Assembly: GCA_963281155.1 (NCBI GenBank)
Contig: CAUJLY010000006.1
Coordinates: 8,990,001-9,054,000, forward strand
DNA from: Rhabditophanes sp. KR3021
Lineage: Eukaryota > Nematoda > Chromadorea > Rhabditida > Alloionematidae
Length of the DNA: 64,000 nucleotides
Direction of reading: 5' to 3'
In this document: piece by piece, positions 58,069 to 64,000 of the stretch
Position numbering within the stretch: the first letter of the stretch is position 1
Layout of the letters: each line of letters begins with the position of its first letter
Translations under genes and position numbers: made by a program
The notes under the pieces: model-generated
Told to the model about the DNA's origin: nothing
The model's database searches: none
Seen by the model: the letters and a program-made list of their open reading frames with translations, nothing else

Positions 58069-60029
58069 CTTCATTTATATAATACAAGACACCAAGCAAT
58101 ATTTATAAACAAGAAACATTTATCGTAAACTTTAAATGGATAGTTGATTGATTTTAAAAAATTAGCAGCATCTTTTAATGACCAAAGATTGTATAATAAG
58201 AACTCTTTTTTCGACGACTATAAACTATATAAACAATGAATTTTAAATATAATTAATTTCCTTTTATTTTTCCAATAATCTTGAAAGAATCTTTTATTTA
58301 CTATTTCTATTTAAAACATCCCTAAACATCCTTGGTTTCTGCAATTTGATTGATCTAATTGTTCTTAATAATTAGGTTCAATCTTTTTACAATTTTCAAC
58401 AGAATTAGACAAAGATGCAGTAAACGCGAATTTAATAAACGTATACGCCCTGTCATATTTTTTCAACCTTTTTGTTAGTATGTATATAAATTTTTTCAGC
58501 CTACACGTGAATTATTAATTACACTTTGAGCTCATGTATAAATTAAATTGCACCGATAATTATAGAAAAACGAAATAGGTGAAGTTTGAGGAAGTATAAG
58601 GTATTAAATATTTTTATATTTATTAGAAGGCTTTACATACTTGGTTAATTCACACTTTTAGATAAGCCTAACTAATTCACACTTTGAAATCCTTTTTTGA
58701 ACTTATACTATATTAAACTATATTCCCGAAAAATAGTCTACGCACAAAAAATATTTAAAGAGTACACCCAGAATTATATTAAATACTCAAACGTCCACGC
58801 CAAACTATTTTGTTGTCTAAATTGAATATATTAAGTATTACCCACCTGTAACATATTTATATTATCAAATTTAAATGTGCTTATTTTAAAAAACTTTCAT
58901 CAGCAAGATAATTTTTATCGATCATTAACAACGCATTCTTTTTAAATAGATATGCACTATCTATTAATAATGTTTAGACTTCTTTGTTCTCCCCTTTCGC
59001 AACTACCTGCATCTCATATTTATTCAGCTAATCACTCCAGTCTAGAGAAGTTTAATGCTATAAAGTTATCATAAATTATCAAGATTCCTATCTATGCACA
59101 TTAATGTCGGAATCGCTTCCCATATTATCTTTTTTTATCAAAAACAAAGTTCAACACTTTTATAACTATCTGATCATTGCTTTAGATAAGCAATTTAGTT
59201 TATAAGAACACACTTTTACACTGTCTCTACATATTACAACCACATTAATTAAATCATTCACTATGGCATTTCAGACCAATAAATTCGTCGGTCCACCATT
59301 TCTTTCACATGTTTTGAGATAAAGTTCTGTTTCTCGGAAATACAATCTACTAAATACATAATTGAGATTAAACTATATTGTTGTTTTCGTTTAATAAATT
59401 TCTAATGCATAGTACAGATTAAACGCACACCTACATGAGCAAATCTCATTCCTTTTCATAATACTCCATATCATGATAATAAATTATTGCGTCCGTACTT
59501 ACTTCAAAATTAATTTTTGTTTTTATCATATTAAATTATTTGTATGACCTTTATTTATGGAAGGTGGTTTTTTGTGCACCTATTGTATGATTTTATATAA
59601 ATTACCACACAAAAGCAAGATTCGTATGGATGAATGGTGAAAGACTTTTATCTTATCACTTTTATGTTATGATGTCAAATTCGGTGCACTTTCAAGTCAT
59701 TTAGTTTAGCTCTTTACTATTAGTGAGAAATGTCAAAGCTACTAACAAACTAAATTATAAACTTCCTCATACAGGCTTGACTATGAGTGTATATTTAAAT
59801 TTAAAAATCTAGTATGTGTGATATTCTTAACTTTCTGTATGTGTATAAATCTAATACCTTCAGAGGAAACTTTTGTTCCCTTAAGTGAAACTTGCATAAT
59901 TGACTTTTAACCTTTTGTAAAAACATCTGATATTTTATTAAATATTATTCAATAGTTTATTAATTGAAATAGATTCATACAAGGCGTGTCGCAAATCGTA
60001 GTGTTAAAATGTATGACGATTAACTTCTG

Positions 60030-60161
60030 ATGAATTATAGTGATGTTGGCGACCACATCATTACCATCTACCAAGTATCTGATGCTCTGATATGGGCTGT
60101 CGCAAAAGCTCTTAAACGCGACGCAGTGGCTTCACCAAACACAACGCATGATAATATTTAA
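60030..60161 (+). CDS. Possible small ORF of 43 codons upstream of the nuclear receptor
   Basis: ATG to TAA encodes a peptide with a helix-like, coding-looking middle (VSDALIWAVAKALKRDAVAS). The block is noticeably richer in G+C than its surroundings. It ends about 235 bp before the nuclear receptor start. It could be an upstream ORF, a separate microprotein, an exon of an alternative receptor isoform or simply a promoter element. No family recognised. Confidence 0.25.
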   Translation: MNYSDVGDHIITIYQVSDALIWAVAKALKRDAVASPNTTHDNI

Positions 60162-60375
60162 ATGTGGTAATCTTGTATGTTTTGTATCAAACATTCAAAA
60201 GATCAAACTTTGTATGTTGGTTAACAATGCATATTTGCGGTTTATTATATATAATATATATATAAATACTTATTCTCGGCACTTTATTATTTCGTCTTGA
60301 TCACACGCACATCTGGTCACTTAATTCTATTTATCAAACTTAAAAAAGTACTTTATTTAACTTATCACCGTCTTC

Positions 60376-60395
60376 TTTTACTTTCAGGTCATATT
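60376..60395 (+). promoter_or_regulatory. Probable spliced-leader acceptor of the nuclear receptor gene
   Basis: tcttttactttcAG (AG at 60386-60387) stands eight bases before the ATG of [10 protein letters not shown]. The open frame upstream of this acceptor has no other support, so the Met at 60396 is chosen as start. Confidence 0.5.
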
Positions 60396-62744
60396 ATGCG
60401 CAATATCATAGATTTATCAATGAATCATCCTATTGCTTCCTCTTCAAACTTATATTACAATGGAACAATTAATAATAACAATTCTACACACTCCTCAGAC
60501 ACCAGCTCAAATTTGTCTAAAAGTGTAATAGGTAAGTTTAACTAAACACCTCTATTCTTTTGATTAAAATGTTCTCCTTATCAGGTGAAATGCGGTGCAA
60601 AGTGTGTGGTGATTCAAAGGCCGGAAAGCACTATTCAGTTGTTTCGTGTAACGGATGCAAAGTAGGTTTCTTTTAAAATGTTTTTGAAGTCAAATGGTAG
60701 TGAGGTGCAAGCCATCATTTTTGCTTGGGAATGCTTTGTAAGATCAAGTTGAATAAAAGCATTTTGGTTATGTTTTTGGAATGCAACGTTTGATTTTTGA
60801 AATACAATGTAGTTAAAATATAGTTCAATAAAATGACTGCGACAGTATATGTTAATTTACACCTTCTTGTTTGTAGGGTTTCTTTCGACGCTCAATTTGG
60901 GAACAAAGAGATTATGCTTGTAGATTTGGGGGCAAATGTACGATTGTACAAGAGTACCGAAATCGCTGCCGTGCCTGCAGATTAAAAAAATGTTTTGAGA
61001 TTGGAATGGATGCGAGAGCAGTTCAGTCAGAACGTGATAAGCACAAAAAAAGACCGGAAAATTTAAAAAAAATGTCCTGTTCCCCACCACCTTCTAATCA
61101 AGAAACAACTCAACCCTTACCAGCTGCTATGAATTTCGTTTCGAATAATAGTAACAATGATCAAATGGACAATCTCTCAACATCAGCACCTAGCAATGGG
61201 GCAGGGTGGGGTGAGAAGTACAACGGCTGTGTTTCGAAGCATATAGCAGAAAGTTTAAGTACTACGATTAAAAATTCGATTGAGAATGCTATCATTAAAA
61301 CGTCTCGAACTGAATCTCCTGAACACATCCAGCAAAACTCATTGGTAATCGTTCAAGCACCCCAACCATGTATTACTCCTCTCAAACTTGATCATTTTAC
61401 CGAAAATTACAAAGCGTCTCATACGACAGTCGACATACCTATCGTTCAGTACTTAATACAACTAGAAAAAATTTGTGATACAATGGTAGATCCGGTTAGC
61501 GATAGACCTATTACAGAAGAATTCGACAAACTATGCCGTGTAGATGTTACCATCGAAGCAGCTTTTCGATCGCCCGGTGTAGTCGCAAAGAGAACCGCTC
61601 CTCGATGGACGGCAGAAAGATTAACAACCGTTGATGATGTCCATATTGGGTGGTGCAGGTCGTTTGTTTTGTGTGTAGATTGGGCCATGATTATGAATGA
61701 TTATACAGATTTGTCGAATGAAGACCAGTATACTCTGCTACGTAATCGTGTAGTCTCTGTTAATTGGCTTCAGCACACCTACAAAACATACAAGTCTGGA
61801 TGTGACGGCGTTGCCCTTGTCAATGGTTCCTATTATCCAAGAGATAAAGATTTACAAAAGACAATGCATCCCGGTTGTAAGCATTACTTTAAAAACCTAT
61901 GTGAACACCTAATGTTGGACCTTGTATTCCCAATGCGGGAGCTAATTATGGACGAGGGAGAATTTTGTATCCTGAAAGCCCTAATCTTGTTTACAGTGGA
62001 TCGTAGATTAAGTGAAGCCGGAAAGCAACACGTGACTCGCACTAGGGACAAATATATTCAAGGATTGTATAATCACGTTAAAAACAGACATCCTGAATAC
62101 CATGAAATGGCAGTGGCTTCTCGGATTTCAAAGTTATTATTACTCTTACCAAGTATCACTCATCTCTCTCAATACGAGGATGACAATGTCCAATTTTTGG
62201 CCTTATTCAACATGGCGAACTTGAACGGTTTGCCATACGAATTACACTCAAGTCTCAAACAAGTACCAAACAACAGTTCAAATGATGGAAATCAGTCTGA
62301 CAATGACAATCACACCAGTTCTCATGAATCTAGTAATGGAAGTGGGTGGCCATCGCACAGCATGATGATGGTTCCAGGCATCAAAAAAGAAGAACCAATG
62401 TCCGGCTTGACTCATAGTGAAGTCCCCCTCATTCCCGTAATTATGCCATCTCACATGAATTCGCACATGAACATGAATTCACATATGAATGATTTACATG
62501 TAAATACAACACTTCAACAAAATCATATCCATATTCCAATGCCTCACCACACGGTAATTATATTCACGTAAATTAATTTTGATTAACTAAATCTCCCTCT
62601 TTTCAGCTAAACAACCACGGCACCAAAACATTAGCTCAAATGCAACAACAAATTCCAGGAACAACCAAGCCACAAACATCATCCATGAATAATAACATCC
62701 TATCAAATGGTGCAATGTACAGCAATGCACCAATGTCTTATTAA
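60396..62744 (+). CDS. Nuclear hormone receptor, HNF4-like nematode family
   Basis: Four exons (60396-60531, 60585-60661, 60877-62553, 62607-62744) give 675 aa. The DNA-binding domain starts at ~50: [21 protein letters not shown]-box CNGCKGFFRRS, then CRFGGKC and [20 protein letters not shown], with all eight zinc cysteines present. The ligand-binding domain (~195-430) reads [47 protein letters not shown] and [14 protein letters not shown]. The long C-terminal tail is rich in His, Met, Asn and Ser. Nematodes have greatly expanded HNF4-derived receptors, and this [10 protein letters not shown]-box fits that group. Which C. elegans nhr is the orthologue I cannot say. It is a sequence-specific transcription factor with unknown ligand. 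AATAAA is at 63188-63193. Confidence 0.92.
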
Positions 62745-63739
62745 AACAACTCATGTTTTATAAATTATTATTTCTACAAAGCAAATTTCTTTTCATATAT
62801 ATCTGAATACCACAATATCACACACACACCAAGACTATTTATAGCAGTATCCAAAATTTACGTTAAATTTGAATATCATACACTGATACAACATATAAAA
62901 TGATCTTTAACAAGTCACATGTCTAAATATATAATCACTTATTTTTGTCTATCTTAATATATGTATATACAAATATTATGTATGTATCTTAGTTAAGTTA
63001 TCTGCATACATTTATCAAATTCTTATCACAAAGGAGAAGTTACAAAAAAAGATCAAAATGTGCACCCGTTACCTTTTTGTCGTCCATTTTTGGTTCAACT
63101 TTTATGGTTTTGTGTATATAGTTATGTATAGTAAAGGGAGTTCATAAAAGTGGTCTATATATTGATAAATGTGATCTAACTTTATGAAATAAAGTACCAT
63201 GTAAAGAATGTAGTTCAAACAACCAAAAGATCAACTTCAAACAATAATGTGCGCCTTTGTTGCAGAATGAGTAGTATATTTTATCATAATCTAGGTGCTT
63301 TTATACTACATTCGAGTGTCACAACTCTTTTGGCTGTGTGTCAATTTATGCTGCAAAGACCGAAAAAAGTATTGTGTAGTTTCAAAAATCTCATCTTTAA
63401 ATTCCATATATAGCTATTTTATAGTTAGTTTTGTATACAAAAAAGTAATATACATATCATTTATCTAATAATAAAATGTGTAGTTAATTAAAAAATTTAT
63501 GTATATGTTGACATTACATCACTTTGGAAAAGTAAAAATACATTTATGATAACATAAATTAAATCTTGAAGCCTGACAATAAATATATGTGTATTCATAG
63601 ACAGAGATCTGATTGTATATTGTTCTGCTTTGTAAGTGAAGGTCTTGGTGATGTATAGAATTGAAAGGATAAATTTATATGTAAAATGTCATCCTAAAAC
63701 GCAAATTAGACAATCTAGAAACGAAAGGTTTCTTTTAGT
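62745..63739. other. 3' flanks of the nuclear receptor and choline kinase genes
   Basis: Convergent 3' regions. It contains a CA run near 62820 and poly(A) signals, AATAAA at 63188-63193 and another near 63471. No other gene seen. Confidence 0.55.
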
Positions 63740-64000
63740 TTAACAATTTAACCAAAGATATTCTTGCAATTTGTGTTTGTTTTCAAAGTAGATGGATAGA
63801 CGGTCCATGCCGTATTCTTGATATCCAAAGTCAATTTCCTTGTTCAATTCCATTTTGAAAGCCCAACATGCCCAGAAGAAATGACTGACTGGCATGAATC
63901 TTTCTGCTTCCAGAGCAATTGTTTCAACGTCATCAGTAGTATCATGTGAAGTGTTGTTTAATTCATCCAAGTAACATTGAATCAATGGTTTCATTTGTTT
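63740..64000 (-). CDS. Choline/ethanolamine kinase, C-terminal fragment
   Basis: The frame runs off the right edge and stops at 63740. The visible 84 codons, reading FMPVSHFFWACWAFKMELNK, then EIDFGYQEYGMDRLSIYFEN, match the C-terminal end of choline kinases (usual pattern: xxSHxxWxxW, then FGYxxYxxxRxxxYF). These enzymes phosphorylate choline in the first step of phosphatidylcholine synthesis; nematodes have several (cka/ckb). The kinase-motif part (Brenner's motif and the choline kinase motif) would lie beyond the edge, so paralogue and activity cannot be judged. The Met at 63994 is internal, not the start. Confidence 0.83.
   Translation of the reverse strand, partial: KQMKPLIQCYLDELNNTSHDTTDDVETIALEAERFMPVSHFFWACWAFKMELNKEIDFGYQEYGMDRLSIYFENKHKLQEYLWLNC

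Larger units (their letters stand above)
58069..60395. other. Intergenic, ~2.3 kb
   Basis: AT-rich, apart from a short GC-richer block around 59985-60165 (see the 43-codon ORF) and an AT dinucleotide run near 60245-60264. The last bases carry the trans-splice acceptor of the nuclear receptor gene. Confidence 0.5.

Overview
The window is nuclear DNA of a nematode. The evidence is an intact Srt-class chemoreceptor in a small tandem cluster, a MyoD gene of the HLH-1 type, a truncated-tail L1CAM of the LAD-2 type and an HNF4-like nuclear receptor. The sequence is AT-rich. Most introns I could resolve are 38-63 bp GT..AG introns, and several start codons lie a few bases after an unpaired splice acceptor, as expected for spliced-leader trans-splicing. 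The species cannot be named. An AT-rich free-living or parasitic clade IV lineage is a guess.

Layout: the first 162 bp hold the N-terminus of a FIG4-like phosphoinositide phosphatase (minus), followed by an unrecognised amidated-neuropeptide precursor (537-1483, minus). EDEM1 (2481-4360, plus) is five exons. After 3.7 kb of non-coding DNA come the L1CAM homologue lad-2 (8114-12216) and sideroflexin sfxn-5 (12638-13665). A cluster of three srt chemoreceptor copies follows (15058-17732): one frameshifted, one with the receptor core deleted, one intact. From 18136 to 20120 (minus) lies an unrecognised 646-aa protein. Then come a fatty-acid-binding protein (22622-23032), a possible new 108-aa two-exon gene (23172-23545), a saposin-like gene with a frame break (23750-24132, minus), MyoD/hlh-1 (24533-26012, minus), a cytochrome P450 (28989-30957, minus), a PP2C-like protein (32888-35840, minus) and the novel-type protein kinase C tpa-1 (42021-52717, minus, with a 6.4-kb first intron). 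The right end holds TMEM65 (57424-58068), an HNF4-like nuclear receptor (60396-62744) and the C-terminus of a choline kinase (63740 to the edge, minus).

The genes do not form one pathway. No convincing operon is visible, because neighbours are separated by hundreds to thousands of bases and several have their own trans-splice acceptor. The most notable points are the unassigned neuropeptide module, the decaying srt cluster, the small unrecognised genes, and a repeated pattern of single-base frame breaks, mostly in A runs, in lad-2, one srt copy and the saposin gene. That pattern is either assembly error or real gene loss and needs reads to settle.
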